Shown: positions 8,417-16,602, counted from the stretch's first letter. The stretch is DNA of 64,000 nucleotides from Nitrospirales bacterium (GCA_022828225.1 JAJEJG010000001.1:1-64000), one strand, 5' to 3'. Numbers and translations: made by a program. Notes: generated from the letters alone by a model not told the origin.

Positions 8417-9103
8417 ATGATACGAGGCGTTCTTCTGTTAGTCCTGATCCTGATCGTGCTGATCGGGCCGCAGTTGTGGACCAGATGGGTCTTCAACAAA
8501 TATCGCGGTCATCGTGAGGACTACGCCGGGACGGGCGGGGATCTGGCCAGGCATTTGCTCGACCGGTTCGAGATGGCGCACGTACGGGTCGAGACCACGG
8601 AACTCGGCGATCACTATGACCCGCAGGCCAAAGTCGTCCGGTTGCTCCCTGATCATTACAACGGCAAGTCGTTGACCGCGGTGACGGTCGCGGCGCACGA
8701 GGTGGGACACGCCATTCAGGATCGAACCGGGTACGGGCCGCTGCACGAACGCACGAAACTCATCCGGTTGGCGCAAGGCGCGGAAAAGGCCGGGTCCTTC
8801 GTCATGCTCGGGATTCCCATCGTGGCCGGGCTGACCCGTTCACCGGCCGGCGGCCTGTTGGTGTTGCTGGCGGGTCTGGCCGTGATGTCGATGGGGGCGT
8901 TGGTGCATCTGGTGACCTTGCCGGTGGAATGGGATGCCAGCTTTCGCCGGGCCCTTCCGATCCTCGAGCAAGGCCGGTATATTCCGCCGAAGGACATGGA
9001 AGGGGCGCGAACCATCCTGACGGCCGCTGCGCTCACGTACGTCGCGGCGTCCCTGGGCGGCCTATTGAACATCTGGCGATGGATCATGCTCATGCGCCGG
9101 TGA
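8417..9103 (+). CDS. Membrane zinc metallopeptidase (YugP-like)
   Basis: The protein has 228 residues. It opens with a transmembrane helix (GVLLLVLILIVLIGPQLW), carries the zinc motif HEVGHAIQDR at about residues 95-104, and has two or three further hydrophobic segments (FVMLGIPIVAGL, LLVLLAGLAVMSMGALVHLVTLPVEWDASFRRAL). This order matches the Zn_peptidase_2/YugP family, whose biological role is poorly defined. The gene starts directly after a REP-type palindrome, in the same direction as selO. Confidence 0.9.
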   Translation: MIRGVLLLVLILIVLIGPQLWTRWVFNKYRGHREDYAGTGGDLARHLLDRFEMAHVRVETTELGDHYDPQAKVVRLLPDHYNGKSLTAVTVAAHEVGHAIQDRTGYGPLHERTKLIRLAQGAEKAGSFVMLGIPIVAGLTRSPAGGLLVLLAGLAVMSMGALVHLVTLPVEWDASFRRALPILEQGRYIPPKDMEGARTILTAAALTYVAASLGGLLNIWRWIMLMRR

Positions 9104-9181
9104 GCGGCAGGCGTGGTCCTTTTGTTGCCCCAGATTTGGCGGCGCCTCTCGGCCAGGCCAAAGGCGGGAAGTCCATAACTC

Positions 9182-9490
9182 TCAAGCTTCTGAAAGCTTT
9201 CTCAGCACTGCTTCTGCCGGGGTTTCCAGCTTCTTTTTTCGATTACACTCGTGACATGCCGGGACGGTGTTGCCCTTGGTGGATTTCCCGCCGCGGGCCA
9301 GCGGCACCACGTGGTCCATGGACAGTTGGTCCGGCTGAAATTGGTTGCCGCAGTAGTGGCAGCGCCCTTTGTGCAGTTGCTGTTTCCACCAGGGGGTCCG
9401 TTTGAGCGCGCGGGCTTTGTCCCGCTCCTTGCGAATGCGTTTGGCGGTTTCGGGGTCGGGGTCGATTTCGAAGTAGGGTTCGGGGGGCAT
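9182..9490 (-). CDS. HNH endonuclease domain protein
   Basis: The protein has 102 residues. The HNH/zinc core is complete: CHYCGNQF, then SMDHVVPLARGGKSTKGNTVPACHECNRKK, with two CxxC pairs and the His-Asn-His residues. The charged N-terminal half (TAKRIRKERDKARALKRTPWW) may bind DNA. Free-standing small HNH proteins are common in bacterial chromosomes, and the target is unknown. It is transcribed with the arginine genes but separated from them by about 50 bases. Confidence 0.88.
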   Translation of the reverse strand: MPPEPYFEIDPDPETAKRIRKERDKARALKRTPWWKQQLHKGRCHYCGNQFQPDQLSMDHVVPLARGGKSTKGNTVPACHECNRKKKLETPAEAVLRKLSEA

Positions 9491-9542
9491 TCATGGGAGC
9501 TTAACGGAGTTTAGCGAAATTTTCACGTGTATGCCGGAGCCG

Positions 9543-10358
9543 CTAATCCAGGGCCAGGGTCAGGCATTTGGCGGAGCCGCCGGATTTGAGGAATTGGTCC
9601 AGGTCGAGCGGGTGGGATGTGTACCCGCGGTCTTCGAGCATGGCCATGGTTTCCGGGCACCCCGAAGGCAGCACCACGTGCCGCTCGACGCACACGGCAT
9701 TGCACGCAAAGCGCGCGGCTTCGGCATGGGACACGACGATACGTTGCCGTTCGTCCACGCGGTCCGCAATCGCGGCTTGAGCGTAGGCGTCGAACGCCGG
9801 AGGATAGTACAGCAGTTCGCCGTTGCCGAGCGGGCAGAAACAGGTATCCAGGTGATAGAACCGGCTCGTGACGAGTTCCAGGGGCAGAATTTCCTTGCCG
9901 TAGACCTCGCTTAACACGCGATGGGCTTTGATGTCGCTACGTTGCCGGTACCCTCCGAACCAGGCATCGGGGAAGCCCAGCAGGTCTCCCGCTCCTTCGA
10001 AATAACACTCCTCGTCCAGGAGGATCACGCGGTACCCGTGTTCCTTGAACCACTGCGCAAAGTGTTCCTCTTCTCTCCGTCGTTCCGGATGCCGGAACCG
10101 GCTGATGACGGCCGTGCCGTCGTGCACCACGCCGGCATTGGCGGTGAACACCAGGTCGGGCAGGCCCGGAACCGGCGTCATCCGTTCGAGTTTGGCGCCG
10201 GCGTCCTGTTCCAGCACGCGGGCGAGGGCCCGCCATTGGGCCTGGCTCTCGGCCTTATCGACGGCATTGGAGACACGCATCCACGGGTTGATTTCGTACC
10301 GGATCCCGAAATGATCCGGTGGGCAAACCAGGAAGCGAGCCATCGCCATAGTCCGCAT
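9543..10358 (-). CDS. Arginine dihydrolase-type amidinotransferase-fold enzyme (AgrE/ArgZ N-domain-like)
   Basis: The protein has 271 residues of the GME/arginine-deiminase fold. Segments resemble the catalytic domain of cyanobacterial AgrE/ArgZ, which turns arginine into ornithine, CO2 and two ammonia: PDHFGIRYEINPWM, LPDLVFTANAGVV, YFEGAGDLLG, RFYHLDTCFCPLGNGELLYYPPAF and the catalytic C-terminal GGSAKCLTL. In cyanobacteria this domain is fused to an ornithine cyclodeaminase domain; here that partner is the separate upstream gene. The first codons (ATGCGGACT) lie inside an inverted-repeat element, so the real start may be the ATG at 10349 or 10343. Dimethylarginine hydrolase activity is an alternative. 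Confidence 0.8.
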   Translation of the reverse strand: MRTMAMARFLVCPPDHFGIRYEINPWMRVSNAVDKAESQAQWRALARVLEQDAGAKLERMTPVPGLPDLVFTANAGVVHDGTAVISRFRHPERRREEEHFAQWFKEHGYRVILLDEECYFEGAGDLLGFPDAWFGGYRQRSDIKAHRVLSEVYGKEILPLELVTSRFYHLDTCFCPLGNGELLYYPPAFDAYAQAAIADRVDERQRIVVSHAEAARFACNAVCVERHVVLPSGCPETMAMLEDRGYTSHPLDLDQFLKSGGSAKCLTLALD

Positions 10359-10531
10359 GTTTCACCAGGCTTCGTCGCGAGGGCGTCGAGACGCCGTTGT
10401 GCTGGGGCGCACGGACTGCGAGACGCTGAAGGCATAGCTGGAAACTATGTCGAAGGGGCTCGCGGGAGTACGCCTCGGCACAGCGAGTGGACCGGCGCCC
10501 GTAGTAGGAGGCTGGTGAGACATGCGGACTA
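10349..10531. mobile_element. 183-bp inverted-repeat element between two genes
   Basis: The 22-base ends 10349-10370 and 10510-10531 are inverted copies that agree at 20 of 22 positions (core TAGTCCGCATG / CATGCGGACTA). The interior carries further hairpins, for example GGCGTC-GA-GACGCC, and no reading frame of note. The left end supplies the first codons of the dihydrolase gene, and the right end supplies the TAG stop of the cyclodeaminase gene. Size, ends and structure fit a non-autonomous mobile element or large REP/BIME-like unit. No other copy was noticed in the window. Confidence 0.6.
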
Positions 10532-11797
10532 CCCCTCCCAGCCGAGTGCTTGGGCCAATTGTCGCAGGAAGGATGCCGCATCCATCACGAGGCCGATGGA
10601 TTGGAAGCTGCCGCGGTCGCTGAGCTTGGTCGGTACCGCCGGGTTGATATCCACGCACACGGTCGGCACCTTCGCCGGCAAACAGTTTCCGGTGGCGATG
10701 GCATGCAGCGTGGTCGCGACCAGTAACGCGAGCCCCACGCCAGGGAGTGCGGCGCGCATGGCGGTTTGGGCCTGTCTCGTGTCCGTGATGACGTCGGGGA
10801 GCGGTCCGTCGTCGCGGATGCTGCCCGCCAACACCATGTCCACGTGTTGACGCACGCAGGAGGCGATGACTCCGTCTTGAATCAGTCCGGATTCCACTGC
10901 GTGTGTGAGACTGCCGGCGTTTCGGACGCGGTTGATGGTGCGCAGGTGATGTTCGTGTCCGTGAGGCACGGCGCACCCGGCGCGCAGGCCGTAGCCCAGG
11001 GACGTGCCGAACAGGCTGGCTTCCATGTCATGCGCAGCAAGGGCGTTCCCGCAAAACAGGACGTGAATGAAGCCGGACTCGATCAACCACGTCAATGCCT
11101 CCCGGCCTCCGGCGTGGATGACGGCTGGGCCACCCACGAACAGCACCTTGGTACCCAGGTCCGGGTCGCATGCGGCCTCGCCGTCCGTGCACGCCTTCTG
11201 CCGGTTGTCGCGAATCATCCGCATGCGCTTGGCCACGTCGGCGATCATCGGATGATGCGGGCGTTCCGAAGATACGTCGGCTGCCATGAAGGCAAACGCG
11301 TCCCGTTCGTGGGGCCGTTCCAGCGGAAAAACCCGAACGCCGGTTCGACCCGTGACGATCAAGTCTCCGGCCTTCACGTCGGCCATGGGGACGGTGCGAG
11401 CCCTCGGCGGATTCAACGTCACGCGAATGGCGAGGTCCATTTCGATCGCGTCCACGTCGAGCCATTGGTGGTTGAGGCGGATTTGCGTCCGGAGGTGCGA
11501 CGTCGCATAAAACGCATCCGGCAATATGCCGTCTTTCGGCGCGGACTCCAGGGTGCAATCAACGGCGTGTTCGACCACGGCCCCATGCGGTTGGACGGCG
11601 TGCAGGATGGCCGTGAGCCGTTGCGTGGAGTCGGCATGCACGGCGATCGTGGCCGTGGATGCGTCTTCTCGCGTGGCTCCGACGTGCATCTCCTTGATGG
11701 TGAAGGTGCCGCGGCGTTGGAGAATTGTGTCGAGCACCTTCGCCAGGATCAGCGAATCGATGATATGGCCTTCGAGGGTCACGGTTTCAGTCGCCAT
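10529..11797 (-). CDS. Ornithine cyclodeaminase-like protein, LOR/SDH conserved region (TIGR00300)
   Basis: The protein has about 422 residues, counted from ATG at 11797 (MATETVTLEGHIIDSLILAKVLD). It matches the TIGR00300 family: an N-terminal small domain (ILQRRGTFTIKEMHVG), a C-rich centre, and a C-terminal dinucleotide-fold half with LFVGGPAVIHAGGREALTWLI, GTSLGYGLRAGCAVPHGHEHHLRTINRVR and LLVATTLHAIATGNCLPAKVPTVCVDINPAVPTKL. Archaeal members and the AgrE C-domain convert ornithine to proline plus ammonia with NAD. It lies upstream of the dihydrolase gene on the same strand, so the pair likely works in sequence. Confidence 0.8.
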   Translation of the reverse strand: MATETVTLEGHIIDSLILAKVLDTILQRRGTFTIKEMHVGATREDASTATIAVHADSTQRLTAILHAVQPHGAVVEHAVDCTLESAPKDGILPDAFYATSHLRTQIRLNHQWLDVDAIEMDLAIRVTLNPPRARTVPMADVKAGDLIVTGRTGVRVFPLERPHERDAFAFMAADVSSERPHHPMIADVAKRMRMIRDNRQKACTDGEAACDPDLGTKVLFVGGPAVIHAGGREALTWLIESGFIHVLFCGNALAAHDMEASLFGTSLGYGLRAGCAVPHGHEHHLRTINRVRNAGSLTHAVESGLIQDGVIASCVRQHVDMVLAGSIRDDGPLPDVITDTRQAQTAMRAALPGVGLALLVATTLHAIATGNCLPAKVPTVCVDINPAVPTKLSDRGSFQSIGLVMDAASFLRQLAQALGWEG

Positions 11798-11907
11798 GGT
11801 TTTATTGTACACCCACGGGAGGTGCAACCCGTGGCCTCACTCCGCCGTGATTCGGGCAAAGGCACATTTTTCTGGTGACGGTTCAGGGTGGGTGGTATAC
11901 TGACAGC

Positions 11908-12531
11908 ATGTACCGGCTGGCCTCACGGAAACGGGTATTCGGGTTCACGGGCCTGGTGGCGGCTCTTTTCATCGGCGGAATGAGTTGGGCCGCGGTCGGG
12001 AACGGCGTGTTCCAGGGATTCATCCACCATATCGCCCAGCAGATTAACCGGGACAAAGTTGATTTTGCGGTCGCGGAGTCCTGCACCTCCTGGTTTTATG
12101 AGCAATTGAAAAAGCCTTCCCCGGTGCGCCCTGACGTGCAACAACTTTCTTTCGTCACGGAAGAAGACAGCTCCCATGCATGTGCCGGTCGATACCCCGG
12201 CATCGATGAAGCGCGTCAGGCCTTTGCGCACAGCCAATCCACGCTCTCGTTGAGCCTCACGTTTTATCAATTGGCATTGGTGGCCGATCGCAATGATGAT
12301 GAGCGCTATGACGCGGGCGAGTTGCAGGATATGTTGGCGTCCCTGAACGTGGCGCCGTTGCAGGGTGATCATCTTCAACTCCTTGCGAAGCTGAAGGGAA
12401 AATTCGACGACGTTCGTGAGACGATCGAGTTCACGACCCTGACCGATAGCATGCAGGCCTTATACAGCAAGGGGTACCGGTTCACCCCTGCGGATCAGGC
12501 CGCGATGGGTCGCGTGACGGGCGAGTCCTGA
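11908..12531 (+). CDS. Exported protein of unknown function
   Basis: The protein has 207 residues, counted from ATG at 11908. A signal peptide or membrane anchor is clear (KRVFGFTGLVAALFIGGMSWA). The rest is soluble and mixed in charge, with two Cys (SCTSWF, HACAGRYPG) that could pair in the periplasm and an acidic stretch DRNDDERYDAGEL resembling an EF-hand loop. No family is recognised. It stands alone on the plus strand and converges on the HEAT-repeat gene with only 13 bases between the stops. Confidence 0.65.
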   Translation: MYRLASRKRVFGFTGLVAALFIGGMSWAAVGNGVFQGFIHHIAQQINRDKVDFAVAESCTSWFYEQLKKPSPVRPDVQQLSFVTEEDSSHACAGRYPGIDEARQAFAHSQSTLSLSLTFYQLALVADRNDDERYDAGELQDMLASLNVAPLQGDHLQLLAKLKGKFDDVRETIEFTTLTDSMQALYSKGYRFTPADQAAMGRVTGES

Positions 12532-12544
12532 TGTCGCAGGAACC

Positions 12545-13198
12545 CTAACCTATTCTTTCCACCGCTTCCCTGGACCGGCTCCTCACGGTCTGATCCCAGT
12601 CTTCCTTCATCGTATATTCCAGTTTGGCTTTGGCTTCCGTGGCGCGCATGCGTCCGAGGGCCAGCGCCGCGCAGCCCCGGACGTACGCGTGATCGTCTTC
12701 CAACGCCTTGATCAACAGGGGAATACTCTCCCGGTGTTGCACGACGCCCAGATAACTGGCCGCCATGCCGCGGATACGGTGCTGTTTGTCGCCCAGAGAT
12801 CGTTTGAACGTATACAGGAACACCTCGGCCATGTCCGTGGCGACGCTTTCCAGTCCTTCCAGTTGAAACTCGTTCAGTTCGATCAGTTGGCTGGCGAGAT
12901 CGAACCGCTTGCGCGGCGCCTTTTCGGCGGAAAATTGTTTGAGGAGTTTGTCCCGACGGTTTTTCTTGTGTTTCGCGCGTTTGATCTTTCGTACGTTCAC
13001 CCACGTGAGGAGGGTGACGACGACGACCAGGAACAGGACGGGGACGACTTCATCGACGATAAAGTCCTGCGTGTCGAAGTCCAAGTGGTTCCAAATCCAG
13101 ACCCCGCCGACGATCAGGATGATCAGGGCCAAGGCCACGCTGATGTTGGCTTGTCCCCGTTGATTGGTGAGATGGGATGAAGGCGCGTCGATGGCCAT
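12545..13198 (-). CDS. Membrane-anchored HEAT-repeat protein
   Basis: The protein has 217 residues. Two hydrophobic helices lie at about residues 18-38 (NISVALALIILIVGGVWIW) and 48-66 (VVPVLFLVVVVTLLTWV), followed by a very basic stretch (KIKRAKHKKNRRDK). The C-terminal half contains HEAT-type helical repeats (IRGMAASYLGVVQHRESIPLLIKALEDDHAYVRGCAALALGRM). Such repeats bind proteins; the partner is unknown. It is the last gene of a minus-strand run, 11 bases after the SirB1-like gene. Confidence 0.75.
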   Translation of the reverse strand: MAIDAPSSHLTNQRGQANISVALALIILIVGGVWIWNHLDFDTQDFIVDEVVPVLFLVVVVTLLTWVNVRKIKRAKHKKNRRDKLLKQFSAEKAPRKRFDLASQLIELNEFQLEGLESVATDMAEVFLYTFKRSLGDKQHRIRGMAASYLGVVQHRESIPLLIKALEDDHAYVRGCAALALGRMRATEAKAKLEYTMKEDWDQTVRSRSREAVERIG

Positions 13199-13209
13199 GA
13201 CGCTAACGG

Positions 13210-14091
13210 CTAGTGGACGTGTGGGTGATGCTCCCGGTTTTCAAGAGCGGTCAGCAGCCGGCGAAATCGCCGGCCCTCGGTCGTCTCTTGACGGGTTTCG
13301 TACACGGCAACGAGGTTGCGAAGCATGCGCGCCATGATCTGGGCATGGGAGCAGGGTTCGAGATAGCGACGGTCGAACTCGACGCCATGGTTCTGCAACA
13401 GTCGGGCACAATCCTTTTCCGTGAGCATGGTTCCTTCGTGAAAACAGTCAATGAACACGGGCTCCGTCTGCAACCCGACAAGAAAATGGCCCGGCAGGCC
13501 GATTCCGGTCACGGGCACGCTAAGCCGTTGCCCCAGAAGCAGATACACGACCGACAAACTGATCGGGATCCCGACGCGGTCGTCCAGGACGCGATGCAAA
13601 AAACTGTTGTTGGGGTCGTAGTACTGTTCCGTGTTTCCCCGGAACCGCAGGGTCTGAAACAGGTACTCGTTGATGTGGCGCACGACTTGGCGAGGGGCGC
13701 CTGAGGAAAGGGGTCGGAGTTCGGCGGCCATCTCGTCCAGTCGTTGTTGATACGGAGTCGTCTCCATTTCAGGGTCCCCTGTCCGGGCAATCAGGAAGGC
13801 TCCGGCTTCCAGGTCGAGGTCCGGCGCCGAAGTCCTGATGAGCGCGTCCCAGTGTCGTTCGACGTCCGCTTGGGCAATGTCCTCGATGACGGTCCGGATG
13901 CGTGAGGCCAGGGAAGGATCGTCGCAGTTCGTGAGGGTATTTCTCAGGAAGGGGACCGCTTCGGGCCCCGTATTGACGATGTGCCGGTGAATCTGCCGGG
14001 CGACACGTGCATCCTGGTCGGAGAGCAGGTGGACCAGCGCTTCGATGTTCGTTGCGAGTCGTTCGGTGGAGGATAACGGTGCGTTCTTCAT
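13210..14091 (-). CDS. SirB1-family (transglutaminase-like core) protein
   Basis: The frame is open far upstream, but sequence above about 14112 is antisense-type filler overlapping the permease. The likely protein is 293 residues from ATG at 14091, with GTG at 14112 as an alternative. Signatures are YYDPNNSFLHRVLDDRVGIPISLSVVYLLLGQRLSVPVTGIGLPGHFLVG, typical of SirB1/transglutaminase-core-2 proteins, and a TPR-like C-terminal tail. The usual catalytic Cys position reads Ser (GIPISLS), as is common in this family. Function poorly known. It follows the permease by about 26 bases. Confidence 0.8.
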   Translation of the reverse strand: MKNAPLSSTERLATNIEALVHLLSDQDARVARQIHRHIVNTGPEAVPFLRNTLTNCDDPSLASRIRTVIEDIAQADVERHWDALIRTSAPDLDLEAGAFLIARTGDPEMETTPYQQRLDEMAAELRPLSSGAPRQVVRHINEYLFQTLRFRGNTEQYYDPNNSFLHRVLDDRVGIPISLSVVYLLLGQRLSVPVTGIGLPGHFLVGLQTEPVFIDCFHEGTMLTEKDCARLLQNHGVEFDRRYLEPCSHAQIMARMLRNLVAVYETRQETTEGRRFRRLLTALENREHHPHVH

Positions 14092-14117
14092 CGCGGAGGA
14101 GCCCGTGTTCACGAGTC

Positions 14118-14903
14118 CTACCCGATTGCCCGGCGGAAGGCTTTGGCCCCGCCGTACAGGCACACGGCGTCGAAGATGGCGAGGATCACGAACGCCATGC
14201 CGACCCGGGGAAGGGCCGCGTTCCATCCCGTAATGATGAGCGGGCGGACGGCGTCGATGACCCAGGTCATCGGATTCACCATGGCGACCGCCTGCATCCA
14301 TCCCGGCATAGCCGAAAGGGGCACGAGCGCCGAACTCAGAAAAATCATGGGCAGGGACAGAAAGCCCAGCATGGAAAAGAAATCTCCGTGGCTTTTGACG
14401 GAAAACGCCAGGGCCATGGAGATCGCAGTCAGCCCCACGCCGAAGAGCATCCCGATCACCAGGATCACGGCGATGCCCGGCAGTCCGGTTTCGAGGCGCA
14501 CGCCGAAGATGAACGCGATGCTCAGAATGACCAGGATCTGCATGCCGGTAATGGCCATCACGAAGAGATACCGGCTCAGGATCACGGAGGACCGGTGAAT
14601 GGGCGTGGACATCATGCGTTCCAGGAATCCGTTCTCTTTGTCGAACAACAGGTCCACGCCGCCGGCCAGCCCGTTGTTGAGGACCGTCATGACGACCACC
14701 CCGCCCGCGAGGAAGCTCATGTAATTGGGGGCTTCGAGGATTTGAATGTTGGCCGCGCGTTGAAAGAGGCTGCCGAAGAAGATGAGCCAGAACAGCATGG
14801 GCTGGACCAGGGTAAACAGCATACTGAACTTCTCCCGGCTGAGCCGGCGCACCCACCGCATCGTCAGGGCGAGCACTTCCTGTCTGTAGTGTTGGAAAGT
14901 CAT
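14118..14903 (-). CDS. ABC-2 type transporter permease
   Basis: The protein has 261 residues with six hydrophobic segments in the ABC-2 arrangement: FTLVQPMLFWLIFFG, YMSFLAGGVVVMTVL, FVMAITGMQILVILSIAFIFGV, IAVILVIGMLFGVGLTAISMALAF, LGFLSLPMIFLSSALVPL and the C-terminal helix. The loop NGFLERMMSTPIHRSSVILSR and the pattern MPGWMQAVAMVNPMTWVIDAVRP are characteristic of DrrB-like exporters. It pairs with the ATPase gene just upstream. Cargo unknown; lipids, antibiotics and polysaccharides are all carried by relatives. Confidence 0.92.
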   Translation of the reverse strand: MTFQHYRQEVLALTMRWVRRLSREKFSMLFTLVQPMLFWLIFFGSLFQRAANIQILEAPNYMSFLAGGVVVMTVLNNGLAGGVDLLFDKENGFLERMMSTPIHRSSVILSRYLFVMAITGMQILVILSIAFIFGVRLETGLPGIAVILVIGMLFGVGLTAISMALAFSVKSHGDFFSMLGFLSLPMIFLSSALVPLSAMPGWMQAVAMVNPMTWVIDAVRPLIITGWNAALPRVGMAFVILAIFDAVCLYGGAKAFRRAIG

Positions 14904-14917
14904 GATTCGGCCCCCGG

Positions 14918-15898
14918 CTATTCCTCCACCGCGTCCGGGGTCCCGCCCCGTAATCCGTGCCCGGTGTGGGCGACGAACACGTCATCGAGTCGGGGACGAT
15001 GGTATTCGATCCCATCCAGGCTGCAATCGACGCGTTGGGCCACTTCGATCACCGCGGGCAGGGATTTCTCCGGAGATTCCACGAGAATATCCAGCCCGGT
15101 GGGGTTGAGGCGCACGTCACGGATCAAGGGTAAGGACATGACGCCTTCGCGCAGGCGAGGCAGTTTATCCGTTTCGTATTCCTTGATCGTCACCGAGAGG
15201 CTGTCGCCCCCCAACCCGGTCTTCAACTCCAGGGGCGACCCGATGACCCGGATGGCCCCGCCGTCGATGATCGCGAGTCGATCGCACAGTTGATCGGCTT
15301 CTTCCAGGTAATTGGTCGTCATGACGATGGTGATGCCGTTCTCACGGAGTTGTCGGATATAGTCCCAGATCCTGAGCCGGCTTTGGACGTCCAATCCCAG
15401 GGTCGGTTCATCCAAAAACACGATCTTGGGATTGGGCAGTAACCCGCAGGCAATATCCAGTTTGCGTTTCATGCCCCCGGAATAGGTTTTGGCCACGCGG
15501 TCCGCGTGCTCTTCGAGATTGACGAGCTTCAACAGTTCGTCGATCCTCGCGTTCGTTTCCGTCCGGGAAAGGTGGTAGAGTCCCCCCAACAACTCGAGGT
15601 GTTCGCGGCCGGTGAGAAACCGGTCGACGGCGCGTTCCTGCGGCACGTAGCCGATCAGGCTCCTGACGGTATCCGCTTCCGCCACGATGTCATGGCCCAG
15701 CACCGTAGCCGTGCCGGTGGACGGGGGCAGCACGGTGATCAGCATCCGCAGGGTGGTGCTTTTCCCGGCGCCGTTGGGGCCCAGGAGTCCGAAGATCTCA
15801 CCGGCGCGGACCGTGAACGACAGATCTTCCACGGCCGTCACCGGGCCGAAAGTTTTCCCCAATCGTGCGACGTCGATCACTACGGCGGGATCCATCAT
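14918..15898 (-). CDS. ABC transporter ATP-binding protein (DrrA-like)
   Basis: The protein has 326 residues. Walker A is GLLGPNGAGKST, the Q-loop region YVPQERAVD, the signature YSGGMKRKL and Walker B KIVFLDEPTLGLD. The switch position that is usually His reads Asn (TTNYLEEAD); DrrA-type relatives carry Gln there, so loss of activity need not follow. A C-terminal extension of about 90 residues matches the drug-exporter class (DIL...RLDDVFVAHTGHGL). The start is the ATG at 15898 whose first bases overlap the TGA of the Lon-N gene (ATGA), implying coupled translation. It energises the adjacent permease. Confidence 0.93.
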   Translation of the reverse strand: MMDPAVVIDVARLGKTFGPVTAVEDLSFTVRAGEIFGLLGPNGAGKSTTLRMLITVLPPSTGTATVLGHDIVAEADTVRSLIGYVPQERAVDRFLTGREHLELLGGLYHLSRTETNARIDELLKLVNLEEHADRVAKTYSGGMKRKLDIACGLLPNPKIVFLDEPTLGLDVQSRLRIWDYIRQLRENGITIVMTTNYLEEADQLCDRLAIIDGGAIRVIGSPLELKTGLGGDSLSVTIKEYETDKLPRLREGVMSLPLIRDVRLNPTGLDILVESPEKSLPAVIEVAQRVDCSLDGIEYHRPRLDDVFVAHTGHGLRGGTPDAVEE

Positions 15899-16602
15899 CC
15901 CCACCCTGACAATTGAGTTTCACCGTCGAGTTTGAACTTCAGGAAGTCGATCAAGCGGCGGGTTTGTTGGTAGAGGCTTTCGGCTTCGAGCAGGAACTGT
16001 TTTTCCAGCGGCGTCAAGTCCAGGCACGAGGAGAGCCCGTTGACAAGGACGCGGTCGGTCATGGCTTCATCGGTCACAAGCTCGCAGAGTTTCTCGGCCT
16101 TCCGGGATTGCAGGTACCGCATCGCCAACGCGGTGAGAGTTGAGCGGACGGATCCTTCGGCTCCGCTTCCTTCGACTTCGCTCAGGACAGGCCCTTCGGC
16201 AATCGTGTGAAACGGCTCACTCGGTCCCAGCGTGATTTTGGCCTTGCGATACCGGGCGTCAAAATATTCCTCTTCAATCGTATACCGATACAAGCCTTGC
16301 AGGATCAGGTTTGACCGGCCATCCTCCAACGGCTCGATATGAGTCATGCGACCCACGCACCCCAGGGAAAAGATCGGGGGATTGCCGTAATACTGGCTCT
16401 CCCATCCCTGCTTGAACAAGGCCATACCGATGCAGGAGCCTTCACGGCCGGCATCGGCCACCATGTCCCGGTAGCGTGGCTCGAAAATATGCAGGGGCAA
16501 ATAGGTGTCCGGAAACAGGACGACGTTGGGAAGCGGAAAGATCGGGATGATCTCGGGAACCGGAAAGGCCTTCGAAGAAGGCGTGTCATTTACTGCAGGC
16601 AT
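15895..16602 (-). CDS. Lon N-terminal (substrate-binding) domain protein
   Basis: The protein has 235 residues from ATG at 16602. It consists of the Lon substrate-binding domain alone, without ATPase or protease parts: IPIFPLPNVVLFPDTYLPLHIFEPRYRDMV, GCVGRMTHIEPLEDGRSNLILQGLYRYTI. Stand-alone forms are widespread and their role is unclear. Around residues 134-150 an alien stretch (PVLSEVEGSGAEGS) is encoded by a dispersed palindromic repeat inserted in frame. It heads the run Lon-N, ABC ATPase, ABC permease, SirB1-like, HEAT. Confidence 0.87.
   Translation of the reverse strand: MPAVNDTPSSKAFPVPEIIPIFPLPNVVLFPDTYLPLHIFEPRYRDMVADAGREGSCIGMALFKQGWESQYYGNPPIFSLGCVGRMTHIEPLEDGRSNLILQGLYRYTIEEEYFDARYRKAKITLGPSEPFHTIAEGPVLSEVEGSGAEGSVRSTLTALAMRYLQSRKAEKLCELVTDEAMTDRVLVNGLSSCLDLTPLEKQFLLEAESLYQQTRRLIDFLKFKLDGETQLSGWG
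16151..16199. repeat. Palindromic repeat inserted in frame in a coding gene
   Basis: The stretch contains CCTTCGACTTCGCTCAGGACAG, the complement of the repeat word CTGAGC(T/G)...GTCGAAGG seen between genes at 25469-25500 and 26801-26845. It lies inside the Lon-N gene without breaking its frame and adds about 16 residues including LSEVEG. Such SEVEG tracts arise when this repeat class lands in a tolerant loop. Confidence 0.7.

Noticed and set aside
10359-10528. A split AgrE fusion gene created by insertion of the element
   Set aside because: In AgrE the dihydrolase domain comes first; here the cyclodeaminase gene is upstream, so insertion into a fused gene does not explain the order.
10766-11878. 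370-residue plus-strand frame
   Set aside because: It lies wholly opposite the cyclodeaminase-like gene and reads as His/Arg/Gly-rich shadow sequence without family matches.
13210-15015. A 601-residue open frame
   Set aside because: Only the last 293 codons match SirB1-like proteins; the rest overlaps the ABC permease gene antiphase and has the low-complexity look of a GC-rich shadow.
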